Shown piece after piece: positions 32,418 through 40,880 of a stretch of DNA of 64,000 nucleotides. The notes beneath the pieces are model-generated. The model was not told where the DNA came from, did no database searches, and saw only the letters and a list, made by a program, of their open reading frames with translations. How positions within the stretch are numbered: position 1 is the first letter of the stretch; each line of letters starts with the position of its first letter. A program made the translations under genes and the position numbers. Source of the stretch: Amorphoplanes digitatis (GTDB lineage Bacteria > Actinomycetota > Actinomycetes > Mycobacteriales > Micromonosporaceae); NCBI RefSeq assembly GCF_014205335.1, contig NZ_JACHNH010000001.1, positions 2,412,501 to 2,476,500 of the forward strand, given 5' to 3'.

Positions 32418-34242
32418 GTGAGGCATCGTCGATGTACAGGTTGTCGGTTCCCGCATTCGTTTCGACGTAGAGGACTGCCTTCGTCAGCGTCCCGCTCCAC
32501 GACACCGTCGCCGCGCCGGACAGCTGCGTCCAGCCGTTCGCGTTCACCGTCGCGGCCGGGGTGAGCTGAACGTAGCTGGTGGTGCCGTTGGCCGTCAGCG
32601 CCACGGTCGCCTTCGCGGCGGGCGTGCCGCTCTGCGAGCGCACCCACACGCCGGTGACGTAGGACCTGCCGTTTGTCATCCGGGACGTCACGTCCTGGCC
32701 GGGGCCGTTCCACGACGAGGTGCGGCCGCTGATGGCGAGAGACCGCGTGCCGCTGCGCACGACGCTGGTGCCGACCGAGAGCGTGCCGCTGCCGTTCACC
32801 TGCCAGCCGGTGAGGCCGTCCTCGATCCCGGGGTTGGTGAGCAGATTCCCGCCCGTGTCGGTGCCGGTGAACTGCCACCAGTTGACGTTGATGAGGTAAC
32901 CGCTGCCGCCGGCGAACCTGAGGTACAGATCCTGTGTGCCGGTCAGACCGGTCACCCCGCAGGAGACGGAGGCCCAGGTCTGCCAGCCGCCGGTGCCCGG
33001 GACGGTGCACGTGCCCGCCAGCGTGCCGGTGGGGCTGCCCAGGCGCAGTTCGATGCGCCCGCCGCTGGTCGCCGACGCGACCCTCGCGGTGAACGACGTG
33101 GCACCGGTGCCGAAGGCGACGCCCTTGACCTTGATGTAGTCGCCGTTCTCGATGTTGGCGACGTTCATCCCGCCCTCGGACGCCGGCTCGGTCTCGATGC
33201 CGGACGACCAGGCGATGGTCTCGGCCTCCTGCCGCTGGAAGGGATTCACGGCGGCGACCTGTGCCGGGCCGGTCGCCGTCATGTTCATCGTCGGAATGGT
33301 GCCGCCGGAGCCGTAGGTGAAGCGTTCGACGGCGACCGAGCGCGTGAAGCCGCCGCCGCCGGGCAACGCGCCGTTGTGGTAGAAGAAGTACGAACCGCCG
33401 TTGAAGTCCACGACGCCGGGGTGGTTGGTGAAGCTGCCGCCCTGTGTCGGCATGACGGTTCCCCGGTAGGTCCACGGTCCGGTCGGCCCGGGCGAGGTGG
33501 AGTAGCCGATGAACTCCGAGCAGCACTGTGCGGCGAACACGTTGTAGTACAGCCCGTTGCGCTTGTAGACCCAGGGCCCCTCCTCGTACAGGGTGGGCCG
33601 GTTGGCGACGTTGCCGGGGCGAGTGCCGAATCCGGCGGTGGTCAGCGGGATCTGGGCCGGGCCGCCGGAGTACGAGATCATGTCGGTGTTCAGCCGCACG
33701 TACCACAGGTTCGGGTTTCCCCAGTACAGGTACGCCTGCCCGTCGTCGTCGATCATGACGCTGGGGTCGATCTCGCCGTTCTCCACCAGCGGCCTGCCGA
33801 GGGCGTCGGTGAAAGGACCGGTGGGGCTGTTCGACACGCCGACCCCGATGGCCATCCTTCCGGTGCTCCGGTTGGTGACGGGCACGTACCAGTAGAACTT
33901 GCCGTTGCGGTAGGTGACCTGACCGGCCCACGCATCCTTGCTCGCCCAGGCGAAGGTGGCCAGGCTCATCGGTGAACCGTGGTCGGTCCAGTTCACCATG
34001 TCCGCGGACGAGTAGACCCGCCAGTCCTTCATGGTGAACCACGTCGAGGCGTCCTCGTCGTGGCCGGTGTAGAGGTACACCCGGCCGTTGTGCACCAGGG
34101 GTGCCGGGTCCGCGGTGTAGATGGTCTGCACGATCGGGTTGTCGGCCCGGGCCTTCCCGGCGACGACCGGAATCAACGCGAACGCGCAGAGCAGTGCAGT
34201 GATCCAGGTGATGCCGCGCCGGACGAGAACGTCTATGGACAT
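32407..34242 (-). CDS. GH43 glycosidase with CBM6 and C-terminal CBM4/9-like domain
   Basis: This 611-residue secreted enzyme has a signal peptide (about 1-33, ending VVAGKARAD). The five-bladed GH43 domain (about 36-310) has the catalytic base in YTADPAPLVHNGRVYLYTGH, the pKa-modulating Asp in GEIDPSVMIDDDG and the acid Glu in YEEGPWVYKRNGLYYNVFA. A CBM6 follows (about 330-460, RQEAETIAWSSGIETEPASE, YLRFAGGSGYLINVNWWQF), then a CBM4/9-type sandwich (LLTNPGIEDGLTGWQVNGSG). It acts as arabinoxylan arabinofuranohydrolase or beta-xylosidase; subfamily not resolved. It starts 15 bp after the GH27 gene in the same operon. Confidence 0.93.
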   Translation of the reverse strand: MSIDVLVRRGITWITALLCAFALIPVVAGKARADNPIVQTIYTADPAPLVHNGRVYLYTGHDEDASTWFTMKDWRVYSSADMVNWTDHGSPMSLATFAWASKDAWAGQVTYRNGKFYWYVPVTNRSTGRMAIGVGVSNSPTGPFTDALGRPLVENGEIDPSVMIDDDGQAYLYWGNPNLWYVRLNTDMISYSGGPAQIPLTTAGFGTRPGNVANRPTLYEEGPWVYKRNGLYYNVFAAQCCSEFIGYSTSPGPTGPWTYRGTVMPTQGGSFTNHPGVVDFNGGSYFFYHNGALPGGGGFTRSVAVERFTYGSGGTIPTMNMTATGPAQVAAVNPFQRQEAETIAWSSGIETEPASEGGMNVANIENGDYIKVKGVAFGTGATSFTARVASATSGGRIELRLGSPTGTLAGTCTVPGTGGWQTWASVSCGVTGLTGTQDLYLRFAGGSGYLINVNWWQFTGTDTGGNLLTNPGIEDGLTGWQVNGSGTLSVGTSVVRSGTRSLAISGRTSSWNGPGQDVTSRMTNGRSYVTGVWVRSQSGTPAAKATVALTANGTTSYVQLTPAATVNANGWTQLSGAATVSWSGTLTKAVLYVETNAGTDNLYIDDASLSS

Positions 34243-34257
34243 GATGTGCTCCAGGGG

Positions 34258-35895
34258 TCAGCGTCGGGTCCATTGCTGGTTGGCGGCGCCGGTGCAGGTC
34301 CACAGCAGGGTCTGTGTGCCGTTGGCGGTCTGGTTGTTGTAGACGTCCAGGCAGAGGCCGGACTGGTTGCCGCGAACGGTGCCGTTGCTCTGGAAGGTCC
34401 ATTGCTGGTTGGTCCCGCCGTTGCAGTCCCAGAGCTGTACCTTCGTCCCGGCGGTGGCGCCGATCGGTGCGTCGAGGCACTTGCCCAGCGCCTGCAGGGT
34501 CTGACCGGACACGGTCCACTTCTGGTTGGTGGCGCCGTTGCAGTCCCAGATGACCGGCTGGGTGCCGTTGGCGGTGTTGCCGTTCGGCACGTCCAGGCAC
34601 CGGCCGGACGCGGTGCTGACGAGGGCGGCCGATGCCGGTGTCTGCGGGTCGCCGGTGGCGCCGCCGCTCACCCGGTACACGACCGTGCCGTGCGCGGGCA
34701 CGCTCGCGCTGATCGTGCCGCTGCTGGTCGTCGTGGCGCCGGTCCCGGCGTCGACCAGGCTGTACGACGACGCTCCGGTCTTCCCGATCGCCGCGGCCGT
34801 GGTGGAGATCGTCCGGGTGGCGCCGCTCTGGTTGAACAGGGCCACCGCGACATCGCCGTTGGCCAGGCGCTTGGCGAGTACCCGCTGGTTGGCGTCGCCC
34901 GCGACCTGAACACCTTGCAGGCCGAGGCTGTCCTGGTTGATGGCGATGAGCCGGCCGTTCTTCAGGATCGACCCGGTGGCGGAGCTCATGCCGCGGATGT
35001 CGTTGCCGGCGATCAGCGGCGCGGCCATGATCGCCCACATGGCGAAGTGGGAACGCTGCTCGGTGTCGGTCAACGTGCCCCGGCCGACCTCCATCATGTC
35101 CGGGTCGTTGAAGCCACCCGGTTTCGCGTACCCGGCCAGCGGCACGTTGACGTTGATGATGTTCTGTACGCCCATCGGGTACCCGTTGGTCTGGTCGGTG
35201 TTCCAGACCAGTTGGATGTCCTCGGTGGTGCGCCAGATGTTCGCCACATCGCCCCAGTTGCGCTGCGGCCCGGTCTTGGAGTGCACGCTGTTGGAGTTGA
35301 TGCTGTACAGAATCGGCCGGCCGGTGGCGGCCAGGGCGTCGCGCATCTTCGCGAACGTGGCGACCTGATCGTTGATGGTGCCGCTGGGTGAGCACCAGTC
35401 GTACTTCAGATAGTCGACGCCCCAGGCGGCGAACTGCCGGGCGTCCTGTGATTCGTGACCCTGGCTGCCGGTCGCGCCCGGGTAGGAGTCGAAGTACTGC
35501 GCGCAGGTCTGGTCGAGCGGCGCCTGGTAGATCCCGAACTTCAGTCCCTTGCCGTGGATGTAGTCGCCGAGCGCCTTCATGCCGCTGGGGAAGCGGGTCG
35601 GATCACCTTGCAGGTTGCCGCTTCCGTCGCGGGTGGAGGCCATCCAGCAGTCGTCGACCACCACGTACTGGTAGCCCGCGTCCCGCATGCCGGAGCTGAC
35701 GATGCTGTCGGCCATGCCCCGGATCAACGACTCGTTGATGTTGCAGAAGAACGTGTTCCAGCTGTTCCACCCCATCGGCGGCGTACGGCCGACCCCGTTC
35801 TCCAGGGCCTGCGCCGGCGAAGCGGCGGTGGAGACGAACGCGGTGCCCGACAGCAGCAGGAGTCCCGCGGCGAGCATGGTCCTGAGACGTCTCAT
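34258..35895 (-). CDS. GH27 alpha-galactosidase with ricin-type lectin (CBM13)
   Basis: This 545-residue secreted enzyme hydrolyses alpha-1,6-galactosyl side chains. It has a signal peptide (about 1-30, ending ASPAQALENG). The GH27 barrel has MGWNSWNTFFCNI, DDCWMASTRDGSGNLQGDP, the nucleophile Asp in VDYLKYDWCSP, and NDPDMMEVGRGTLTDTEQRS with the acid/base region. A C-terminal beta-sandwich comes next, then a ricin-B beta-trefoil (about 415-545) with repeated CLDVPNGN, CLDAPIG and CLDVYNNQ units and QxW motifs. It starts 3 bp after the SGNH gene and precedes the GH43 gene by 15 bp. Part of its lectin is almost identical in DNA to that of the SGNH gene. Confidence 0.95.
   Translation of the reverse strand: MRRLRTMLAAGLLLLSGTAFVSTAASPAQALENGVGRTPPMGWNSWNTFFCNINESLIRGMADSIVSSGMRDAGYQYVVVDDCWMASTRDGSGNLQGDPTRFPSGMKALGDYIHGKGLKFGIYQAPLDQTCAQYFDSYPGATGSQGHESQDARQFAAWGVDYLKYDWCSPSGTINDQVATFAKMRDALAATGRPILYSINSNSVHSKTGPQRNWGDVANIWRTTEDIQLVWNTDQTNGYPMGVQNIINVNVPLAGYAKPGGFNDPDMMEVGRGTLTDTEQRSHFAMWAIMAAPLIAGNDIRGMSSATGSILKNGRLIAINQDSLGLQGVQVAGDANQRVLAKRLANGDVAVALFNQSGATRTISTTAAAIGKTGASSYSLVDAGTGATTTSSGTISASVPAHGTVVYRVSGGATGDPQTPASAALVSTASGRCLDVPNGNTANGTQPVIWDCNGATNQKWTVSGQTLQALGKCLDAPIGATAGTKVQLWDCNGGTNQQWTFQSNGTVRGNQSGLCLDVYNNQTANGTQTLLWTCTGAANQQWTRR
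34472..34599. repeat. Near-identical 128-bp tract in ricin domain (copy 1)
   Basis: This tract in the GH27 lectin matches 36113-36240 in the SGNH lectin at 125 of 128 positions, without gaps. Flanking lectin sequence is much less similar, so the block looks recently duplicated or gene-converted between the neighbouring operon members. Confidence 0.85.
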
Positions 35896-35898
35896 GGG

Positions 35899-37002
35899 TT
35901 ATCGACCTGTCCAGACTTGGTTGGCGGCGGCGGTGCAGGTCCACAGTTGAACCAGGCTGCCGGCGGCGGTGGCGTTGCCTCTGACGTCCAGGCACAGACC
36001 GGACGCCACGTTGCTGATCGTGCCGTTCGCGTTCAGGTTCCAGCGCTGGTTGGCTCCGCCGGAGCAGTCCCACAGCTGCACCTTGACTCCCGCGGCGGCG
36101 TTGGTCGGTGAATCGAGGCACTTGCCCAGCGCCCGCAGGGTCTGACCGGACACGGTCCACCTCTGGTTGGTGGCGCCGTTGCAGTCCCAGATGACCGGCT
36201 GGGTGCCGTTGGTGGTGTTGCCGTTCGGCACGTCCAGGCAGCGCCCGGAGCCGGCGCCCACCAGGGCTCCGCTCGCTGGGGTGCCGGTGGCCTCGCCGAC
36301 GCTGCCGGGAACCGACCGCACCGCGGCGTACCAGGCGGCGGCCATCTTGTCGTAGCCGCCGGCGGTGGGATGGATGCCGTCGATCAGGTCCGCGGTCGTC
36401 AACGCGGCATGCATGTCGACCAGGTGGACCCGCTTGCCGGCGGCCACCTTGCTCTGCACGATGCCGGGGAGCGCGGAATTGAAGGTGCGGACGGCCGCCT
36501 CCTGGCCCGCCGAGGACAGGGGAATGATCGTCGCCACGAACACGTCCGCGGCGGGCGCGGCCGCGGTGATGTGGTCGACCACGGCGGAGAGCCGGCTCGG
36601 CGCGGACGACACGTTGTAGTTCTGCAGGACGTCGTTGGTGCCGATGTGCAGCAGAACGGTCCGCGGATCGGCGGTTCTCAGCCACCCGGTGATGTTGGTG
36701 TCGATCTGGTCGATCCGCCATCCCGGATGACCTTCGTGGTCATGGTCGCCGATGGCGGCGGGACCGTTGAACTGGGTGCCGACGAAGTCGACCCGGTAGC
36801 CGGCGCCCGACAGCCGCTGCCAGAGCCCGGTGCGGTACCCGCCCGGTACCTGAGTCCCCTCGGTGATCGAGTCGCCGAGCGGCATGACGCGAACCCCGCC
36901 GTTCGACTCCGCCACCGCGACGCCGGTCTGCGTAACCACGCCGACCAGCGTTAATCCGGCGGTGAGGACGGCGGCGAGGACCCAGCTTCTTCGTTTGTGC
37001 AT
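35899..37002 (-). CDS. SGNH/GDSL hydrolase with ricin-type lectin
   Basis: This 367-residue secreted esterase has a signal peptide (about 1-32, ending GVAVAESNG). The SGNH domain (about 36-230) has block I MPLGDSITEGTQ with the catalytic Ser, block III LLHIGTNDVLQNYN, and block V LIDGIHPTAGGYDKMA with the catalytic Asp/His. A C-terminal ricin-B lectin (about 240-367) has CLDVPNGNTTN, CLDSPTNAAA and CLDVRGNATA repeats. Such enzymes deacetylate polysaccharides. The ATG at 37002 gives the correct signal peptide. It heads the SGNH-GH27-GH43 operon, with a palindromic operator at 37055-37070 and a promoter element at 37083-37112. Confidence 0.92.
   Translation of the reverse strand: MHKRRSWVLAAVLTAGLTLVGVVTQTGVAVAESNGGVRVMPLGDSITEGTQVPGGYRTGLWQRLSGAGYRVDFVGTQFNGPAAIGDHDHEGHPGWRIDQIDTNITGWLRTADPRTVLLHIGTNDVLQNYNVSSAPSRLSAVVDHITAAAPAADVFVATIIPLSSAGQEAAVRTFNSALPGIVQSKVAAGKRVHLVDMHAALTTADLIDGIHPTAGGYDKMAAAWYAAVRSVPGSVGEATGTPASGALVGAGSGRCLDVPNGNTTNGTQPVIWDCNGATNQRWTVSGQTLRALGKCLDSPTNAAAGVKVQLWDCSGGANQRWNLNANGTISNVASGLCLDVRGNATAAGSLVQLWTCTAAANQVWTGR
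36113..36240. repeat. Near-identical 128-bp tract in ricin domain (copy 2)
   Basis: Partner of the tract at 34472-34599 (125 of 128 identical, same orientation, about 1.64 kb apart). It encodes the first ricin subdomain of the SGNH hydrolase. Recombination between the two direct copies would delete the GH27 catalytic part and fuse the lectins. Confidence 0.85.
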
Positions 37003-37054
37003 CGATGCTCCTCTCGACGGTCCGGCGGCTCCTCGCGGCGCCGAGCCAGAGAAA

Positions 37055-37070
37055 GTGAACGTTAACATCG
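37055..37070. promoter_or_regulatory. Shared operator, copy 1 (SGNH-GH27-GH43 operon)
   Basis: GTGAACGTTAACATCG occurs here, 53 bp before the SGNH start, and again at 37331-37346 in front of the divergent GH43 gene. It contains AACGTT and GTTAAC palindromic cores typical of LacI-family sites. An identical 16-mer before both divergent glycosidase units strongly suggests one shared regulator, not identified in the window. Confidence 0.75.
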
Positions 37071-37082
37071 CGATTCGCAAAG

Positions 37083-37112
37083 GTTGCCAGAATGTACCCG
37101 GACATTCAAGGG
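37083..37112 (-). promoter_or_regulatory. Promoter element of the SGNH-GH27-GH43 operon
   Basis: Read on the minus strand, TTGAAT, a 17-bp spacer and CAACCT form a plausible -35/-10 pair (the -10 runs to 37081). The 30-bp block is an inverted copy of 37227-37256, with 25 of 30 positions matching, so the divergent units share the same promoter element facing outward. The operator copy lies about 11 bp downstream of the -10. Confidence 0.6.
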
Positions 37113-37226
37113 TGAGAATTCAAAGCGGGGCTGATCCGCGTGCCGCGGTCCGTAACATCTATCCGGCAAATAGAAAAGTGTTATCACGCCGTCCCGTCGA
37201 GAGTCATCGATATGTGGCGGCGAACT

Positions 37227-37256
37227 CCCTTGAATGTTTGGAAACACTCTGGCAAC
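37227..37256 (+). promoter_or_regulatory. Promoter element of the ricin-GH43 gene
   Basis: TTGAAT (37230-37235), a 17-bp spacer and CAACAT (37253-37258) mirror the element at 37083-37112. The two arms match at 25 of 30 positions as an inverted repeat with a 114-bp centre. The downstream operator copy is 72 bp from the -10 and 24 bp from the ATG, a roadblock-type position. Confidence 0.6.
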
Positions 37257-37330
37257 ATTGCCATCCCTGAATGTCTGATGGCTCGGGACCCTTCACGCTC
37301 ACCTGGTCAGGCAGGCGGCATCGGAAGAAT

Positions 37331-37346
37331 GTGAACGTTAACATCG
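37331..37346. promoter_or_regulatory. Shared operator, copy 2 (ricin-GH43 gene)
   Basis: A second exact copy of GTGAACGTTAACATCG lies 24 bp upstream of the ATG at 37370, in the same orientation as the copy at 37055-37070. Its location in the 5' leader suggests repression by blocking elongation or initiation. Confidence 0.75.
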
Positions 37347-37369
37347 ACCTTCGGCGGCGAGGAGCGGCA

Positions 37370-39442
37370 ATGAGCGCACGCGACACATCTCCCGGAACGC
37401 TGCGGCGGCGCGGGTATCTGGCGATCGCCGCCATGCTGGCTCTGCTGGCCGGTATCGGGGTCACGGTCGTGAGGGCCCCTGCCGCATCTGCCGCGACGAT
37501 CGACACCAGCGCCTCGTACGTGCTGGTCAACCGCAACAGCGGCAAGGCACTGGACGTGTACAACCTGGCCACCAACGACGGCGCCCGGATCACCCAATGG
37601 TCGCGCAACGACGGCAGCCAGCAGCAGTGGCAGTTCGTCGACTCCGGCAGCGGCTACTACCGGCTCCGATCCAAGCTCTCGGGCAAGGTCCTCGACGTCT
37701 ACAACTGGTCCACCGCCGACGGCGCCGCCGTCGTGCAGTGGAGCGACAACAACGCCGCCAACCAGCAGTTCAGCGTCCAGGACATCGACGGATACATCCA
37801 GCTGATCAACCGCAACAGCGGCAAGGCCCTGGAGGTGCAGGGCGCCTCCACCGCCGACGGCGGCAACATCGTCCAGTACGCCGACTGGAACGGCACCAAC
37901 CAGCAGTGGCAACTCGTCCGCGTCGGCTCCGGCACGCCGCCGAGCGGCACCTTCACCAACCCGGTTGTCTGGCAGGACTTCGCGGACGGCGACATCATCC
38001 GCGTCGGGGACGCGTACTACTACTCGGCCTCGACCATGCACTACTCGCCGGGAGCGCCCATCCTTCGCTCCTACGACCTGGTGAACTGGGAGTTCGCCGG
38101 GCACTCGGTGCCGCGGCTGGACTTCGACTCGAACGCCTACGACCTCAACGGTGGCCGGGCGTACGTCAAGGGCATCTGGGCGTCGGCGTTCAACTACCGG
38201 CCGAGCGACAGCACGTACTACTGGCTGGGCTGCACCGAGTTCAACCGCACCTATGTGTACGCCTCGACGGCGATCGGCGCCGGCTGGAGCAAGAAGGCCC
38301 GGATCAACAAGTGCTACTACGACGCCGGCCTGCTGTTCGACGGCGACACCCCGTACGTCGCGTACGGCAACTCCACGATCAGCGTCGCCCAGCTCTCCTC
38401 GGACCTGACCTCGGAGGTGCGGTCGCAGACCGTCTACACCACCCCGTCGAGCATCGGCACGCTCGAGGGCTCCCGGATGTACAAGCGGGGCAACTACTAC
38501 TACATCTGGCTGACCCGGCCGGCGAACGGCCAGTACGTGTTGCGCTCGACCAGCCCGTGGGGGCCGTACGAGCAGCGTCAGGTGCTCCTGGATCTGCCCG
38601 GCCCGATCTCCGGCGGTGGCGTGCCGCACCAGGGCGGGCTGGTGCAGACCCAGAACGGCGACTGGTGGTACATGGCGTTCACCGACGCGTACCCGGGTGG
38701 CCGGATGCCGACCCTGGCCCCGATCAGCTGGAGCGGTGACGGCTGGCCCGTGCTCCAGACGGTCAACGGACGCTGGGGCGCCAGCTACCCCAAGCCCGCC
38801 ATCAGCACGACCAGGTCCGTCGAGCCGATGACCGGGCCGGACACGTTCACCGGCACCACGCTGGCGCCGCGCTGGGAATGGAACCACAACCCCGACACGA
38901 CGAGGTACGGCGTCGGCAGTGGCCTGCGGTTGTCCACCGCGACCGTGACCAATGACCTCTACAACGCCCGTAACACGCTGACGCATCGGATCCAGGGCCC
39001 CGCGTCAACGGCCACGATCCAGCTGAACTACTCGACGATGGCCAACGGTGACCGTGCCGGCCTGGCCATGTTGCGTGATCAGTCGGCGTGGATCGGCATC
39101 CGCAAGGACAACGGCGTCACCCGGGTGTCGATGACCAATGGGCTGACCATGTCGACAAGCGGGTGGACCACCACCGGCACCGGCGCCGAGGCCGCCGGCG
39201 CCACCGTCTCCGGCGGCACGATCTGGCTGCGGGTCAGCGCGAACATCCAACCCGGCTCCGGCCGTACGGCCACGTTCTCGTACAGCACGAACGGCAGCAC
39301 GTTCACGGCGCTGGGGCCGGCGTTCACGCTGAACAACGACTGGCAGTTCTTCATGGGCTACCGCTTCGGCATCTTCAACTACGCCACCAGCGCCCTCGGC
39401 GGCTCCGTCACCGTCAACCGGTTCGACCTGACAGCCCCATAG
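37370..39442 (+). CDS. GH43 glycosidase with N-terminal ricin-type lectin
   Basis: This 690-residue secreted enzyme has a signal peptide (about 1-43, ending APAASAAT). A ricin-B lectin (about 45-185) has three LVNRNSGKALDVYN-type units with QQWQF motifs. A GH43 beta-propeller starts with NPVVWQDFADGDIIRVGDAY (catalytic base) and continues with YDAGLLFDGDTPYVAYGNST and the acid Glu in GTLEGSRMYKRGNYYYIWLT. A C-terminal concanavalin-like sandwich (about 500-690, DTFTGTTLAPRWEWNHNPDT) is typical of GH43 beta-xylosidase/arabinosidase subfamilies. The ATG follows GGCGAGGAGCGGCA. It diverges from the SGNH-GH27-GH43 operon and shares its operator. Confidence 0.94.
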   Translation: MSARDTSPGTLRRRGYLAIAAMLALLAGIGVTVVRAPAASAATIDTSASYVLVNRNSGKALDVYNLATNDGARITQWSRNDGSQQQWQFVDSGSGYYRLRSKLSGKVLDVYNWSTADGAAVVQWSDNNAANQQFSVQDIDGYIQLINRNSGKALEVQGASTADGGNIVQYADWNGTNQQWQLVRVGSGTPPSGTFTNPVVWQDFADGDIIRVGDAYYYSASTMHYSPGAPILRSYDLVNWEFAGHSVPRLDFDSNAYDLNGGRAYVKGIWASAFNYRPSDSTYYWLGCTEFNRTYVYASTAIGAGWSKKARINKCYYDAGLLFDGDTPYVAYGNSTISVAQLSSDLTSEVRSQTVYTTPSSIGTLEGSRMYKRGNYYYIWLTRPANGQYVLRSTSPWGPYEQRQVLLDLPGPISGGGVPHQGGLVQTQNGDWWYMAFTDAYPGGRMPTLAPISWSGDGWPVLQTVNGRWGASYPKPAISTTRSVEPMTGPDTFTGTTLAPRWEWNHNPDTTRYGVGSGLRLSTATVTNDLYNARNTLTHRIQGPASTATIQLNYSTMANGDRAGLAMLRDQSAWIGIRKDNGVTRVSMTNGLTMSTSGWTTTGTGAEAAGATVSGGTIWLRVSANIQPGSGRTATFSYSTNGSTFTALGPAFTLNNDWQFFMGYRFGIFNYATSALGGSVTVNRFDLTAP

Positions 39443-39468
39443 CCCTCCCGGCGGTACCCTAGCGATCG

Positions 39469-40245
39469 ATGCTTGATTCCAGTACCGAGATCGCCGTCAA
39501 TCGCGCCCTGTGGACCGTCGTGAACGCGGACTTCACCGACGCGGGTGCGCATGAGGCGTGGGCGGCCGAAGAATTCACCTGGGGGCTCTTCGACAACCCG
39601 GAGAGGCGGATAGGCGCGCTCGGTGACGTCGCCGGCCTGGACGTCATCGAGCTCGGCTGCGGCACCGCGTACGTCTCCGCCCGGCTCGCCCGGCTCGGCG
39701 CGAGGCCGGTCGGCGTGGACCTGACGCCCGCGCAGCTGGACACCGCCCGCCGCTGCCAGGAGGAGTTCGATCTGCCGTTCCCGCTGATCGAGGCCAACGC
39801 CGAGGACGTTCCCCTGCCGGACGACTCCTTCGATCTGGCCGTCAGCGAGTACGGGGCGAGCGTCTGGTGCGACCCCGAACGCTGGGTCCCGGAGGCGGCG
39901 CGACTGCTGCGGCCCGGTGGACGGCTGGTGTTCCTGACCAACAGCGTCCAGGTGACACTGTGCGTGCCCGAGGAGGGCGGACACGCCGGCGATCGGCTGC
40001 TGCGCCCCCAGAAGGGTTCTTCCCGGCTGCAATGGCCCGGCGGCGGGTTCGAATTCCATCCCAGCCACGGCGAATGGATCCGCATCCTGCGCGACAGCGG
40101 CTTCGTCGTCGAAGCCCTCCACGAGCTGTACGCCAGCGACGAGGCGAGGACCCCCGAGTACTACGACATCGCCACGGCCGGATGGGCGGGGCAATGGCCG
40201 GTCGAGGACCTGTGGACCGCACGGCTGGCCGTCACACGGGGATGA
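39469..40245 (+). CDS. SAM-dependent class I methyltransferase
   Basis: This 258-residue protein has a Methyltransf_11-type fold. Motif I is VIELGCGTAYVSARLARLGA, followed by the acidic residue in VGVDLTPAQL. Motif II is ANAEDVPLPDDSFDLAVSEY and motif III is AARLLRPGGRLVFLT. An N-terminal segment (AHEAWAAEEFTWGLFDNPER) and a C-terminal lid (TPEYYDIATAGWAGQWPVED) are also present. The substrate is unknown. The 3' end overlaps that of the convergent TetR gene by 14 bp. It stands 27 bp after the GH43 stop but is unlikely to be functionally related. Confidence 0.9.
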   Translation: MLDSSTEIAVNRALWTVVNADFTDAGAHEAWAAEEFTWGLFDNPERRIGALGDVAGLDVIELGCGTAYVSARLARLGARPVGVDLTPAQLDTARRCQEEFDLPFPLIEANAEDVPLPDDSFDLAVSEYGASVWCDPERWVPEAARLLRPGGRLVFLTNSVQVTLCVPEEGGHAGDRLLRPQKGSSRLQWPGGGFEFHPSHGEWIRILRDSGFVVEALHELYASDEARTPEYYDIATAGWAGQWPVEDLWTARLAVTRG

Positions 40246-40801
40246 GGGTGTCGATCCAGTCGTGCAGGCGGTGCACCTGAGCCGACAGCAGCTCCGGATC
40301 GCGGAGCGTCGCGGCAAGCAGGGCGCTGCCCTGTATCGCGGAGAGCAGAGCGACGGCGAGATCGCGTGGCTCCGCGCAGCCGAGTTCCTGGAACTGGGAC
40401 ACCGCCCAGTCCAGGATGCCGCGCATCGGCATCGCGGCGTCACGGTCGAGGCCGTCGTCCCGCCGGTTCAGCTCGGTGGTCAGGGTGCCGAACGGGCAGC
40501 CGTAGCGGGCGACCACGTCGCGCATCAGGTCCCAGCGTGAGGCCAGCGCCTTGAGCCGCTCGGCGGGCCCGGGAAGGCCGGCGAACCCGTCGACCATCGC
40601 GGCGACCTGCTCGGTCTGCGCGGCGAGAACCGCACGAACCAGGTCGTCCTTGGTCCGGTAGTAGTAGTAGACGTTCCCCAGTGGCACATCCGCGAGCTGC
40701 GCGATGTCGGCCAGGCTGGTGGCGCCGACCCCGTTGCGGTGCAGCAGTTCGGCGGCACTGGCCACCAGCCGCTCCCGCTTGGCCGTCGCGCGTTCAGTCA
40801 T
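40232..40801 (-). CDS. TetR-family transcriptional regulator
   Basis: This 189-residue regulator has a canonical N-terminal helix-turn-helix (LVASAAELLHRNGVGATSLA, DIAQLADVPLGNVYYYYRTK, DDLVRAVLAAQ). The ligand-binding domain includes VVARYGCPFGTLTTELNRRD, a pattern common in TetR regulators controlling neighbouring oxidoreductases. It diverges from the SDR gene across an 80-bp gap with repeated CAACTAA motifs. It therefore probably represses the SDR and itself. The effector is unknown. Confidence 0.92.
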   Translation of the reverse strand: MTERATAKRERLVASAAELLHRNGVGATSLADIAQLADVPLGNVYYYYRTKDDLVRAVLAAQTEQVAAMVDGFAGLPGPAERLKALASRWDLMRDVVARYGCPFGTLTTELNRRDDGLDRDAAMPMRGILDWAVSQFQELGCAEPRDLAVALLSAIQGSALLAATLRDPELLSAQVHRLHDWIDTLIPV

Positions 40802-40845
40802 CTCACCGAGACTCTATCGCCCGCCTCGCACCGACTGCTATCGTC

Positions 40846-40870
40846 CAACTAAGTCAGACAACTAACTAAG
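40846..40870. promoter_or_regulatory. Candidate TetR operator upstream of the SDR gene
   Basis: CAACTAAG (40846-40853) and CAACTAAC (40859-40866), followed by CTAAG, form closely spaced direct repeats in an AT-rich patch directly in front of the AGAGGAG ribosome-binding site of the SDR gene. This is the likely binding site of the divergent TetR protein, by position only. Confidence 0.5.
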
Positions 40871-40880
40871 AGGAGTTGTC

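Noticed and set aside
32291..35395. 1034-codon open frame on the minus strand
   Set aside because: It is an out-of-frame shadow of the GH43 and GH27 genes; the translation is His/Arg/Pro-rich low-complexity sequence.
34258..36255. Repeated motifs in the ricin lectins as a possible CRISPR or insertion element
   Set aside because: The repeats are in-frame lectin units within coding genes; there are no regular spacers, cas genes or transposase.
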